Below, in pieces: positions 1-8,955 of a stretch of 64,000 nt of DNA. Source of the DNA: Spirochaetae bacterium HGW-Spirochaetae-2. GTDB lineage: Bacteria > Spirochaetota > Spirochaetia > Sphaerochaetales > Sphaerochaetaceae. A program made the position numbers and the translations under genes. Below the pieces are notes generated by a model. The model was not told the DNA's origin and did no database searches. It saw only the letters and a program-made list of their open reading frames with translations. Position 1 is the first letter of the stretch. Each line of letters opens with the position of its first letter. The stretch spans positions 28,828 through 92,827 of the forward strand of contig PGXW01000015.1 of NCBI GenBank assembly GCA_002839355.1, read 5' to 3'.

Positions 1-1524
1 ATGGATATGTTGCACAAGCTGGTTGCCGAGGAGCAGGTGCAAACGGCAAGGGTTGGACACACCATAGCCTCCCTCTCGCACGATATGAGCTCATATCTGG
101 AACATACGAAGCTGTTGTTCGACCAGACCCTTGCCCAAGCCGGCTCCCTGGAACTTGACCGGGTCCTCGTTGCGGTCGAACCGTTGCTGACCGATGTGGC
201 CAGGTCGACCGGATGCCTGCTCACCTTGCCCATGCGGCTGCCGCTGGTCGTCGGGGACAAGCGGCGGTTGGAGCAGCTGCTTTCACTGGTCATATCCTCC
301 TTTCCTCCGGTATATGGGCCTGTGCATATCCAAATCGGCATCGATGGTACGGGGATGCATTTCTATTTCCAGGGTTCACAGACGGCAAACAGGGCTGTCA
401 AGCCCATAACAATAGTTCCCTTTATCGAAAGTCTCATCCTGTTGCACGGCGGTTCGTATACCCGACAGGAGACTTCATTCGAAATGGTGTTGTCTTGGCC
501 CAACCTTGGAGAACCTGGTGTCGCCCGTCCACAACCCACCTCGAAGGTGATGTTGGTGGTGTCGGGTGGTACGGAGCTAGGTTCGGAGGCGCAAAGGGTT
601 GCCAAACTCTGTCAGCTGGAACCCGCGGGCCTGTCTGTCGAACAGCTGCTCCAATCACCTGCGGATGTTCCGGAGGGTGCTTTGCTCTATTGGGATGCCG
701 ATTTGGCGGATACCGCCCAATTTCTTGCGATGGTAACGGTTTCTCGGCATTACGCGCTGTTCAGCATCCCCTTGGTTGTATTTGGAACCGTTCTTGAAGG
801 GGAGCCGACACTCCTTGGTGCGATTGAAAAGCATTTGCGGTCATACCAGAGGGGACCGATCCTCGTTTGGAAGGATATGCGGCATCTGCCGCTTTGCAAT
901 GCCTTGCATCTGCAACCGATCGTGGTATCCGAGATCGAACAGCTTACAGGAATTCTTGAAGAAGTTACCCCGTCCTGCCTGGTTGTCCGTGGTTTCGACC
1001 CCGAATTGGTCAAACTTGTTCGCCATGCGGTCCCAGGATCCGTCCTGCCACTTGTTGCAATTGTCGATACGTTCCCTCCCGAAGAAGAGATGGCTGCAGT
1101 GGGAGCCATTCCCTACTTGTTGCTCTGCCATGGTGCCGTCAGTGGCTATCCGGAGTTTTGCGAACGGATCCGTGAAATCGGTTCGAATGGTGAAATCCTG
1201 TCCGCACACACGGGAATTCTGGTAAAACGGGCCCAACGCTATATCGAGACGCACGCCAAGGGAATGGTGACCCGGTGGAAGATCGCCGAATCGGTGAACA
1301 CCAGTGAAGATTACCTGACCCGCATTTTCAAGAAGGAGCTTGGGATGTCCCCGTGGGAGTATCTCAGCCGGTATCGGGTCGAGCTTTCCGTGAAGTTGCT
1401 GCAGGAGACGGATTTGCCGCTGTCGGAGATTGCGCTACGTTGCGGGTTCCAGGACCAAGCCTATTATTGCAGGGTCTTCAAGAAGCTCAAGCATGCCACC
1501 CCCGGTTCACTGAGGCTCCCATAG
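1..1524 (+). CDS. AraC-family regulator with degenerate kinase/receiver-like N-terminal part (possibly 5'-truncated by window edge)
   Basis: The C-terminal ~105 residues (about 400-507) form an AraC/XylS double helix-turn-helix, with the usual second-helix pattern (SEIALRCGFQDQAYYCRVFKK). Residues ~20-165 resemble a degenerate histidine kinase: an H-box-like SHDM and a GDKRRLEQLLS stretch as in HATPase domains, but no intact G boxes. Residues ~180-390 look like a decayed receiver domain. The reading frame starts with ATG at the first base of the window, so the true start and any upstream sensor domain may lie outside. It sits 75 nt before the oligosaccharide permease genes on the same strand, as YesN-type regulators do, so it probably controls them. 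Ligand unknown. Confidence 0.75.
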   Translation: MDMLHKLVAEEQVQTARVGHTIASLSHDMSSYLEHTKLLFDQTLAQAGSLELDRVLVAVEPLLTDVARSTGCLLTLPMRLPLVVGDKRRLEQLLSLVISSFPPVYGPVHIQIGIDGTGMHFYFQGSQTANRAVKPITIVPFIESLILLHGGSYTRQETSFEMVLSWPNLGEPGVARPQPTSKVMLVVSGGTELGSEAQRVAKLCQLEPAGLSVEQLLQSPADVPEGALLYWDADLADTAQFLAMVTVSRHYALFSIPLVVFGTVLEGEPTLLGAIEKHLRSYQRGPILVWKDMRHLPLCNALHLQPIVVSEIEQLTGILEEVTPSCLVVRGFDPELVKLVRHAVPGSVLPLVAIVDTFPPEEEMAAVGAIPYLLLCHGAVSGYPEFCERIREIGSNGEILSAHTGILVKRAQRYIETHAKGMVTRWKIAESVNTSEDYLTRIFKKELGMSPWEYLSRYRVELSVKLLQETDLPLSEIALRCGFQDQAYYCRVFKKLKHATPGSLRLP

Positions 1525-1598
1525 GTCGGAAAAGTACAATCATTGCTCTGAATAGTCCCCGAAGAGAAGAGTATTCTTGTAAACAGAGAGGGTTTGTG

Positions 1599-2531
1599 AT
1601 GGATGCATCCGTATCGGTCCCATCGTCCGGAAAAACATTGGTGCGCAGGATACAGCGGCATCGGGCCATATATATCCTGCTGGTCATTCCCATCACCTAC
1701 TTCATCATATTCAAATATATTCCTATCTGGAACGGACAGATCGCCTTCAAGAATTTCATGCCGCGACAGGGAGTGCTTGGTTCGGCGTGGATCGGATTCG
1801 CCAATTTCGTCGAATTCTTCGATTCGTTCTACTTCTGGGAATTGTTGCGAAATACTGTCATGTACAGCGTCGGCAAGCTCCTGATCAGTGTTCCCCTTTC
1901 CATCATGTTGGCGATCATGTTGTACGAATGCCGTATAACGGTCCTGCGCAAGACCGTGCAGACGTTGGCGTATCTGCCCCATTTCCTCTCCTGGGTCATC
2001 ATGTACGGTATCCTGTTGGGGCTGCTCGCCCCTGGTGACGGATTGCTCAACGATATAGCCAAGGCCTTCGGCGGTCGGGGAATCGACTATCTTACCAATG
2101 TGCGGGCTTTTCCCTGGGTAGTCCTCCTTTCGGACGCATGGAAGGAGATGGGGTGGGGAGCGATCATATTCATAGCAGCACTCATGGCGATCGACCCGAC
2201 ACTGTTCGAGGCGGCGATTGTCGAAGGTGCGACAGCTTGGCAGCGGGTACGGTACATCACCCTTCCGTCGATACTTCCGGTCATCATCATGGTGGTGCTG
2301 CTCCGACTCGGCACGATCCTGAGCGGTGGGTTCAACCAGCTGTACATGCTCTATTCGCCCTCGGTCTACAGCGTCGGAGACATCATAGACACTTGGGTAT
2401 TCCGTGGTTTGCAAGAGGGCAAGTTCGCCCTGGCGACAGCTGTCGGGCTCTTCAAGGGTCTGATGGGCCTGTTCTTGCTCACATTCTCGAACCGCATGAC
2501 CAGGAAGGTCAGCGGATCGTCGTTGTACTGA
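1599..2531 (+). CDS. ABC sugar permease, LplB/YesP-like
   Basis: A 310-residue inner-membrane permease of the binding-protein-dependent sugar importer class. After a short basic N-terminus the first membrane segment begins near residue 18 (YILLVIPITYFIIF), and about six hydrophobic segments follow. The cytoplasmic EAA loop is visible as EAAIVEGATAWQRVRYITLP around residues 205-225. The start was set at the ATG preceded by a GAGAGGG ribosome site; the frame is open further upstream but overlaps the regulator. It is followed after 13 nt by the second permease, then by a binding protein and a GH105 hydrolase, so the likely substrate is an unsaturated rhamnogalacturonan oligosaccharide (inference from context). 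No ATPase gene is in the cluster; a shared MsmX-type ATPase elsewhere is expected. Confidence 0.88.
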   Translation: MDASVSVPSSGKTLVRRIQRHRAIYILLVIPITYFIIFKYIPIWNGQIAFKNFMPRQGVLGSAWIGFANFVEFFDSFYFWELLRNTVMYSVGKLLISVPLSIMLAIMLYECRITVLRKTVQTLAYLPHFLSWVIMYGILLGLLAPGDGLLNDIAKAFGGRGIDYLTNVRAFPWVVLLSDAWKEMGWGAIIFIAALMAIDPTLFEAAIVEGATAWQRVRYITLPSILPVIIMVVLLRLGTILSGGFNQLYMLYSPSVYSVGDIIDTWVFRGLQEGKFALATAVGLFKGLMGLFLLTFSNRMTRKVSGSSLY

Positions 2532-2544
2532 GGGGGGGGGAAGC

Positions 2545-3447
2545 ATGGCAAAATCCCATATGAAATCCCCAGTCGTGGGAATCTCCGCAACAGACAAGGT
2601 CTTCTACCTGCTGGTAAATACGGTGCTTGTCTTCCTGTTCATCGTCATTGCCATTCCGCTTTGGAGCACCATAACACTGTCGTTCCGTCCGAACCATTTC
2701 ATCGGAACCAATTTCGAGGGGATGTTTCTCGCACCCTGGAATTGGTCGGGAGCCGCGTACAAGGCACTGCTGGGAAACAACGGTTTCATCATGGCTTTTT
2801 TCAACAGCATCAAGATCATGGTCTATGGCGTTGCCTCGGCACTGTTCTTGACCGTACCCCTGGCGTATGCGCTCTCCATACGGACTCTCCCTGGACGGGT
2901 GTTTTTCATTGTCATCATCCTGATCCCGCACATGTTTGACGTCGGTATGATCCCATCGTTCCTCATGGTCAAGGATCTCGGCCTGATCGACAAGCTTGCC
3001 GCTGTCTACCTTCCCACAGCGGTGAGCACCTACAACTGTCTGATCATGAAGGGGTTCTTCGAAGGTATTCCCGACGAATTGAAGGAGTCCGCCCGTATCG
3101 ATGGAGCTTCCGAGTTCACCTTGCTCCTGCGGATCATCCTTCCCCTGTCGAAACCGATCGTCATGTCGGTGGGACTGTTCTATGCGGTCTCCTTTTGGAA
3201 TGACTTCTTCCACCCCATGCTGTATTTGAACTCGAACAACCTCATGCCGTTGCCGATACTCTTGAGGAACATCCTCATGGCAAGCGGCATGAACGAATTT
3301 GTCGAAGTGAGTGCATTCGGCGAGGCTCCGATCCAAGCGATCAAGGCCGCCAGTGTATTCCTCGCTGCAATACCAATGGTAATCGCATATCCCTTCATCC
3401 AAAGATATTTCGCCAAGGGGACACTCCTTGGCAGTGTGAAAGGATAA
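2545..3447 (+). CDS. ABC sugar permease, LplC/YtcP/YesQ-like
   Basis: A 300-residue partner permease with six predicted membrane segments. The EAA loop reads KESARIDGASEFTLLLRIILP at about residues 180-200. The C-terminus ends with the RYFAKGTLLGSVKG signature typical of the YtcP/LplC group. A G-rich ribosome site lies just before the ATG. It is translated with the upstream permease as a heterodimer. Its 3' end abuts the binding-protein gene (20 nt spacing to the chosen start). Function follows from family and operon; substrate specificity is inferred. Confidence 0.88.
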   Translation: MAKSHMKSPVVGISATDKVFYLLVNTVLVFLFIVIAIPLWSTITLSFRPNHFIGTNFEGMFLAPWNWSGAAYKALLGNNGFIMAFFNSIKIMVYGVASALFLTVPLAYALSIRTLPGRVFFIVIILIPHMFDVGMIPSFLMVKDLGLIDKLAAVYLPTAVSTYNCLIMKGFFEGIPDELKESARIDGASEFTLLLRIILPLSKPIVMSVGLFYAVSFWNDFFHPMLYLNSNNLMPLPILLRNILMASGMNEFVEVSAFGEAPIQAIKAASVFLAAIPMVIAYPFIQRYFAKGTLLGSVKG

Positions 3448-3467
3448 TGTTTCAAAGGAGGAGACAT

Positions 3468-5033
3468 ATGGGAACGAAACGCATGTTGTTGGTGGCCATG
3501 ATGGTGGGACTGTTGTTGTGCACCCCATTGATGGCACAAGGACAACGGGAAGCCGGTGGTGCCGGACCTGTCGATATCGAACTCTGGTACGGAGCGGCAA
3601 TTACCGAAGCTGGTCCTCCACCCTCGGATTGGGTGGGATTCCAGATCATCAGGGACAAGCTGGGGATCAATCTCAAGCTCACGGCATTGCCATCAAATGA
3701 AGCCGACCAGGATGTCAAGATTTCCGCAGCGGCAGCCGCGGACAATCTCCCCGATATCTTCATGGTGCGCAGGGAAGTCTGGCTACGTCTGGTCAAACAG
3801 GGAATGCTTGCACCTGTCGACGACCTGTATGCCAAGATGCCGGTGCGTACGGCCCTGCAATACGATGCCGACAGTATCGGGTTCACCACATTCGAAGGCG
3901 TATCGTATGGTCTGGCATCACCCGGGTCCATTGCTAAGAACGAGGGTGTCCTGATCCGCAAGGATTGGCTGGACAAGCTGGGACTGAAAGTCCCTGTGAC
4001 GCTCGACGACTATATGCAGGTCATGAAGGCCTTCACCTTCAACGATCCCGACGGAAACGGCAAGCACGATACCTACGGCTTTGGTGCGTTCATCGAGATC
4101 AACAATTTCGAGGAAGGTCTGGGCAGAAGGATGGATCCATTCTTCGGTGCGTTCGGTGTGGCCGGGACCTGGAACATGACCAAAGCCGATTTCGGTCTGA
4201 ATGTACGCAAGGGCAAGTACTACGATGCCATGGCTTTCATCAAGCGGATGGCCGACGACGGTGTTGTCGATCCCAACTGGCTCGCATACAAGAAGGACGA
4301 TTTCAGGGCGGCATGGAAACAGGGTCGGTTCGGTATCATGCGTGAGCAGAATGCCGCCTTCGCCGCAACGAGCAACTATGCCCCGTTCGACAAGAACTTC
4401 CCCAACGGCGAGTGGATTGTCATAGATCCCCCGAAGGGGCCGGAAGGCAAGCAGTCCGTCGGCGTGTATACCAGCCAATATCGGGTATATGCGATCAGTG
4501 ACAGGGTCACGGCCGAGAAGAAGGATGCGATCGCGCGTCTGCTGGACTGGATGTCGAGCAAAGAGGGGTACTATCTGCTCGGATGGGGTGTTGAGGGTGT
4601 GAACTATACCCTGGACGATGGAATTCCCGTTGCAGCAGGGGTACCCGATCCCGAATACGCCTTCACTGGTCCGAAGGGACAACCGTATACGCAGTTGCGC
4701 AACATGGTCTTCTATAACGGTGAAGTCGAGCTGACGAGCCGGTATCCGACCTACATAACGGCAACCAGTGGGAAGGAGATGAGTGCATTGCGTGTCCTGG
4801 TCGATATGCAAAGCAGGCCTTGGACCGCAGCGATCGCCTCCGATACCTTGCCACCACCGAGTACCGACCTGAAACGGTTCTACGAGCAGGGTGTCACCGA
4901 ATTCATCACCGGTCGCCGCGCATTGAACAAGGCGAACTGGGATGCTTGGGTAGCCGAGTTCGACAAGCTCGGCGGGAAGGCATGGGAAGAAGAGGCACGG
5001 AGTGTGGCAGTGGCCAATGGCCTGTTGCGCTAA
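3468..5033 (+). CDS. extracellular solute-binding protein, LipO/YtcQ-like
   Basis: A 521-residue family-1 binding protein. Residues 1-25 form a Sec signal ending in LMAQGQ, a spirochaete-like cleavage region; the only early Cys lies within the hydrophobic core, so a lipobox is not convincing and signal peptidase I cleavage is more likely. The mature part has the long LipO-type architecture (~500 residues), with a DPDGNGKHDTYG segment typical of this family near residue 195. The start is the ATG 4 nt after AAAGGAGGAG; an in-frame ATG seven codons upstream is less well placed. It delivers oligosaccharide to the two preceding permeases. The GH105 gene follows after 77 nt. Confidence 0.85.
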   Translation: MGTKRMLLVAMMVGLLLCTPLMAQGQREAGGAGPVDIELWYGAAITEAGPPPSDWVGFQIIRDKLGINLKLTALPSNEADQDVKISAAAAADNLPDIFMVRREVWLRLVKQGMLAPVDDLYAKMPVRTALQYDADSIGFTTFEGVSYGLASPGSIAKNEGVLIRKDWLDKLGLKVPVTLDDYMQVMKAFTFNDPDGNGKHDTYGFGAFIEINNFEEGLGRRMDPFFGAFGVAGTWNMTKADFGLNVRKGKYYDAMAFIKRMADDGVVDPNWLAYKKDDFRAAWKQGRFGIMREQNAAFAATSNYAPFDKNFPNGEWIVIDPPKGPEGKQSVGVYTSQYRVYAISDRVTAEKKDAIARLLDWMSSKEGYYLLGWGVEGVNYTLDDGIPVAAGVPDPEYAFTGPKGQPYTQLRNMVFYNGEVELTSRYPTYITATSGKEMSALRVLVDMQSRPWTAAIASDTLPPPSTDLKRFYEQGVTEFITGRRALNKANWDAWVAEFDKLGGKAWEEEARSVAVANGLLR

Positions 5034-5110
5034 TTCCACATCGACTGTCGTTTGGGGTGGTCGGAACCACAGGTGACCCGGCTACCCCCCTTTCCTATAG
5101 GTGTACAGAT

Positions 5111-6208
5111 ATGGACTCTACAGAAGCATGCTCGATCGCACGATGTATGGTCGACAGTATTCTCACTTGGTATTCCCCGGACAAGATGCGTTGGCATTAT
5201 GAAGACGGGTTGTTCCTCTTCTCGACCTTTGCGGTTGGTATCCATGACGGGGATGACCTCTTGTTGCAACGAGTGAAGGCGACCTATGACACGTTGGTCA
5301 ATCCTGATGGAACGATATCCTCCTATCGCATGGATGATTACAATCTGGATCAAATCAATGCCGGCAGGCTATTGTTCGACCTGTACGGACGCTTTGGAGA
5401 TGAACGCTACCAAAAGGCTGTCACCTTGCTCGCGGACCAGTTGCTCTACCAGATGCGAACCCTTGGCGGCGGGTATTGGCACAAGCGGATATATCCTCGC
5501 CAGATATGGCTCGACGGATTGTACATGGCCCAGCCGTTCCGTTGTCGGTTTGCCTTGGATCGGGGTGATGCCACCATTGCGGCGGATGTGGTCCGGCAGA
5601 TGGTCGCCATAGAATCCCGGACCCGCGATGCTTCCACTGGGTTGCTCTACCATGCATGGGATGAATCCTTGCAACAATTGTGGGCGAACCAGAGTACCGG
5701 TTGCTCTCCCCATTTTTGGGGACGGTCCATGGGCTGGTATTGCATGGCGTTGGTCGATGTCCTGGACTACCTGGGCCCAGACGTTCCCGGTAGGGAGGAA
5801 CTGGTCGATATCGTCGGACGCACTGCCGACGCGGTCTTGCAATGGCAGGACAGATGCCATTTGTGGTATCAGATACTGGATCAGGGTAGCCGTGCCGACA
5901 ACTATCTGGAGACCTCCTGTTCGGCGATGTTCAGCTATTTCCTTCTGAAGGCCCATCGGCTTGGCCTGTTGGAGGAAGACTGCTACCGGAATGCCGGAAT
6001 CGCCGCTTTCGAGGCTTTGGTCGACCGCAAGACCAGCACCGATGCGAATGGATTGCTGCATTTGCACGATATTTGCTCGGTCGCAGGACTGGGAGGCACC
6101 CCATATCGTGACGGATCGTACGGTTATTATGTGGGGGAGCCGGTGGCTACGGACGACTTCAAGGGCGTAGGGCCCTTCATTCTCGCGGCATTGGAAATTC
6201 CCGATTGA
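5111..6208 (+). CDS. unsaturated rhamnogalacturonyl hydrolase, GH105 (YteR/YesR-like)
   Basis: A 365-residue (alpha/alpha)6-barrel hydrolase close to the length of B. subtilis YteR. The catalytic-Asp segment WLDGLYMAQPF is at about residues 133-143, and the conserved FWGRSMGWYCMAL helix is near 204-216. No signal peptide is seen, so it acts in the cytoplasm and removes the 4,5-unsaturated galacturonyl residue left by pectate or RG lyases. The start is the ATG after a modest AGGTG; an open frame further upstream overlaps the binding protein. It completes the uptake-and-cleavage module. No lyase gene is present here. Confidence 0.87.
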   Translation: MDSTEACSIARCMVDSILTWYSPDKMRWHYEDGLFLFSTFAVGIHDGDDLLLQRVKATYDTLVNPDGTISSYRMDDYNLDQINAGRLLFDLYGRFGDERYQKAVTLLADQLLYQMRTLGGGYWHKRIYPRQIWLDGLYMAQPFRCRFALDRGDATIAADVVRQMVAIESRTRDASTGLLYHAWDESLQQLWANQSTGCSPHFWGRSMGWYCMALVDVLDYLGPDVPGREELVDIVGRTADAVLQWQDRCHLWYQILDQGSRADNYLETSCSAMFSYFLLKAHRLGLLEEDCYRNAGIAAFEALVDRKTSTDANGLLHLHDICSVAGLGGTPYRDGSYGYYVGEPVATDDFKGVGPFILAALEIPD

Positions 6209-6269
6209 TATATTACCGGGCAGTTTCCCTGTCTCAATATAATTTTATATCATGAATTCTCGGTTTGGT

Positions 6270-6298
6270 TTGACAGACCCTCGGGAGAGGGCTAGAAT
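6270..6298 (+). promoter_or_regulatory. sigma-70 promoter of nucleoside importer operon
   Basis: TTGACA (6270-6275), a 17-nt spacer and TAGAAT (6293-6298). Transcription should begin near 6305, giving a short leader with GGAGAG before the ATG at 6332. Confidence 0.8.
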
Positions 6299-6331
6299 AT
6301 CATATCATACTAGATGATAAGGAGAGTTCAC

Positions 6332-7320
6332 ATGAAGAAGTATGTTGTTGTACTGTGTGTACTGTTGCTCCTTGGCTCGGTGATTTTTGCACAGGGTCAG
6401 GCTGACACGGGAAAGAAGTTGCTCAAGGTCGGAATGGTTACCGACGCGGGAACCATTGATGACAAGTCGTTCAACCAGGGAACTTGGGAAGGAATTCTCA
6501 AGGCACAGAAGGAAGGTTTGGTCGATGCCAAATATCTGAAGCCGTCGGGCACCACCGAAGCCGATTACCTGAAGGAAATCGGTAACTTGTTTGATGCCGG
6601 TTACAAATTCATCATCACCCCGGGATTCAAGTTCGAGACCACAATCTATGAAGCCCAGGACAAGTATCCTACGGCCAAGTTCGTCATTCTCGATGGCGAG
6701 CCCCACACCGCCGACTATTCGATTTTCCGCATCGAGAAGAATGTAGTCGCGGTCTATTGGGCAGAGCACGAGTCCGGTTTCCTCGCCGGTGTCGCTGCAG
6801 CCTTGCAGATGAAGACCGGTAATTTCGGATTCATCGGTGGAATGGAAATTCCCGCAGTCCAGAAATTCAACTGGGGCTGGCAGCAGGGAATCAAGTATGC
6901 CAACGAGAAATGTACGACAGGGGTGTCAATGTAATCTTCGCGGCAGCTGGTGGTGTGGGTGTCGGGGCCATAAACGAAGCGAAAGCCCGTGTTACAGGCG
7001 GAAAGAATGTTTGGATCGTCGGTGTCGACGTCGACCAGTATCCCGAGGGAATGCTCCCCAGCGGGAAGTCGATTATCCTTACCAGTGCCATGAAGTATCT
7101 TGACCGTGCCTCCTATGACATGATCAAGCACGAGCTGGCCGGAACATTCCCCGGTGGAGAGGTCCTGCATTTGGATGCGACCAACGACGGAATAGGTATT
7201 CCTGTCACCAACCCGAACCTCTCGGCCGATGTGGTGGCCAAGGTCCAGGAGCTCTATGGCAAATTGAAGAGTGGTGAAGTCAAGGTCGCCGACTCGCAGA
7301 TTGCCGGTCTGTTCAAGTAA
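6332..7320 (+). pseudogene. BMP-family (PnrA-like) nucleoside-binding protein gene, broken by frame-changing deletion
   Basis: The first frame (6332-6934, 200 codons) encodes a signal peptide ending FAQGQ and the N-lobe of a BMP/PnrA lipoprotein-type nucleoside binder (KVGMVTDAGTIDDKSFNQG, then GGMEIPAVQKFNWGWQQGIKYANE). It then hits TAA after six unrelated codons. The family sequence resumes in another frame at 6910 (MYDRGVNVIFAAAGGVGVGAINEAKA) and continues to the normal C-terminus at 7320. At the junction (~6905-6912) the stretch normally joining these motifs, roughly 30 residues by family memory, is absent, so a deletion not divisible by three has occurred. The strong promoter and the downstream operon are intact. 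It could be a real mutation or an assembly artefact. No second BMP protein is in the window. Confidence 0.85.
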
Positions 7321-7346
7321 GAGAGATCGCATAGTTTCGAACATGT

Positions 7347-7374
7347 ACAAGGGCCGCCCCAGGGCGGCTCTTGT
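7347..7374 (+). promoter_or_regulatory. intercistronic hairpin after binding-protein gene
   Basis: A near-perfect inverted repeat: ACAAGGGCCGCCC pairs with GGGCGGCTCTTGT with one G-T wobble and a minimal loop. No T-run follows, so it is more likely an mRNA-stabilising or partially attenuating structure than a full terminator. Such hairpins commonly set binding-protein expression above that of the ATPase and permeases. Confidence 0.6.
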
Positions 7375-7434
7375 CAAATACAGTTGTGAACCGATGTACG
7401 GAAATATCCGTGCCCTCGAGGAGGCTTTTGCCCA

Positions 7435-8955
7435 ATGAGTCATGTCATAGAGATGTTGAATATCCGCAAGGAATTTCCCGGTATCGTTGCCAACGACAAC
7501 ATTACCCTACAGGTCGAGAAGAGTGAGATCCATGCGATTCTCGGTGAGAATGGAGCCGGGAAGTCTACTTTGATGAGCATTCTGTTCGGTTTGTACCATG
7601 CCGATCGGGGAACCATCAAAGTACGGGGTCAGGAGGTGCATATCGCATCGCCGAACGATGCGACCGATCTTGGTATCGGTATGGTGCACCAACACTTCCA
7701 GCTGGTCCAGACGTTCACCGTCACCGAGAACATCATACTCGGCAAGGAAGGTGGGTTTGTCCTCGACAGGAAATCGGCGGCACGGAAGATCAAGGCCTTG
7801 TCCGAGCAGTATGGGCTGCGTGTCAATCCCGATTCGGTGATCGAGGATATCACGGTCGGCATGCAACAGCGCGTCGAGATCCTGAAGATGCTGTATCGCG
7901 ATGCCGAGATCCTGATTTTCGATGAGCCGACAGCCGTTCTTACTCCACAGGAGATCGAGGAACTGATGCAGATCATGCGCAACATGGTCAAGGAGGGCAA
8001 GTCGGTCATCCTGATTACACACAAGCTCGATGAGATCAAGGCTGTCGCCGACCGGTGCACGATCATCCGTCGCGGCAAGATGGTCGGTGTGGTCGATGTG
8101 GCCTCCACCTCCCAGGCAAAGATGGCTTCGATGATGGTCGGCCGGCCGGTCAACTTCAAGGTGGTCAAAGAGGATATGGAAGCAGGCAAGCCGGTACTCG
8201 AGGTCAAGGACCTGCATGTGCTGAACATCAAGAAGACACCGGCAGTCAAGAACTTCTCATTGCAGGTGCGTGCCGGAGAGATTGTCGGTATCGCGGGTGT
8301 CGACGGCAACGGACAATCGGAATTGGTCGAGGCTATCACCGGATTGCGACCCATAGTCTCCGGTTCCATATACATAAATGGAGCCGATATCAGCCAGGCT
8401 TCGATTCGCGAGAGGAACGAGTCTGGTGTGGGACATATACCCGAAGACCGCCAGAAGCGGGGATTGGTCATGGCTGCGTCGCTCAGTTCGAACATGGTGA
8501 TCAAGGAGTACTACCGCGAACCTTTCAGCAAACATGGGATATTGCACCAGGATACGATAGACAAGCATGCACAGGAAATCTGCGATGCCTTCGATGTCCG
8601 TTCAGGCGAGGGGATATTCTCCCATGCCGGCAAACTCTCCGGAGGGAACCAGCAGAAGGCGATCGTGGGGAGGGAGATGGCGTTGGAACCCGACTTGATC
8701 ATTGCCGTACAACCCACGAGGGGTCTGGATGTCGGAGCAATCGAATATATACATAAGCGGTTGGTGGAACATCGGGACAAGGGCAAGGCGGTCTTGTTGG
8801 TCTCCTTCGAGTTGGATGAGATATTCAACCTGTCCGACAGGATCGCAGTCATGAACAGCGGTGAACTGGTCGATGTCGTGGAGACGAAACGTACGAACGA
8901 GGAAGAGGTCGGCCTGATGATGGCTGGCGTCAGGAACAAGGAGGCCGCATTGTGA
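7435..8955 (+). CDS. ABC nucleoside importer ATPase (NupO/YufO-like, double ATPase)
   Basis: A 506-residue protein with two fused ABC domains, as in BMP-type and ribose importers. The first has Walker A GENGAGKST near residue 37 and Walker B ILIFDEPTAVLT near 157. The second has a relaxed P-loop (GVDGNGQSEL), the signature LSGGNQQKAIVGREM near 400 and PTRGLDVGA after it. GAGGAGG precedes the ATG. The permease start overlaps its stop (GTGA), so translation is coupled. It powers nucleoside uptake together with the next two genes. Confidence 0.9.
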   Translation: MSHVIEMLNIRKEFPGIVANDNITLQVEKSEIHAILGENGAGKSTLMSILFGLYHADRGTIKVRGQEVHIASPNDATDLGIGMVHQHFQLVQTFTVTENIILGKEGGFVLDRKSAARKIKALSEQYGLRVNPDSVIEDITVGMQQRVEILKMLYRDAEILIFDEPTAVLTPQEIEELMQIMRNMVKEGKSVILITHKLDEIKAVADRCTIIRRGKMVGVVDVASTSQAKMASMMVGRPVNFKVVKEDMEAGKPVLEVKDLHVLNIKKTPAVKNFSLQVRAGEIVGIAGVDGNGQSELVEAITGLRPIVSGSIYINGADISQASIRERNESGVGHIPEDRQKRGLVMAASLSSNMVIKEYYREPFSKHGILHQDTIDKHAQEICDAFDVRSGEGIFSHAGKLSGGNQQKAIVGREMALEPDLIIAVQPTRGLDVGAIEYIHKRLVEHRDKGKAVLLVSFELDEIFNLSDRIAVMNSGELVDVVETKRTNEEEVGLMMAGVRNKEAAL

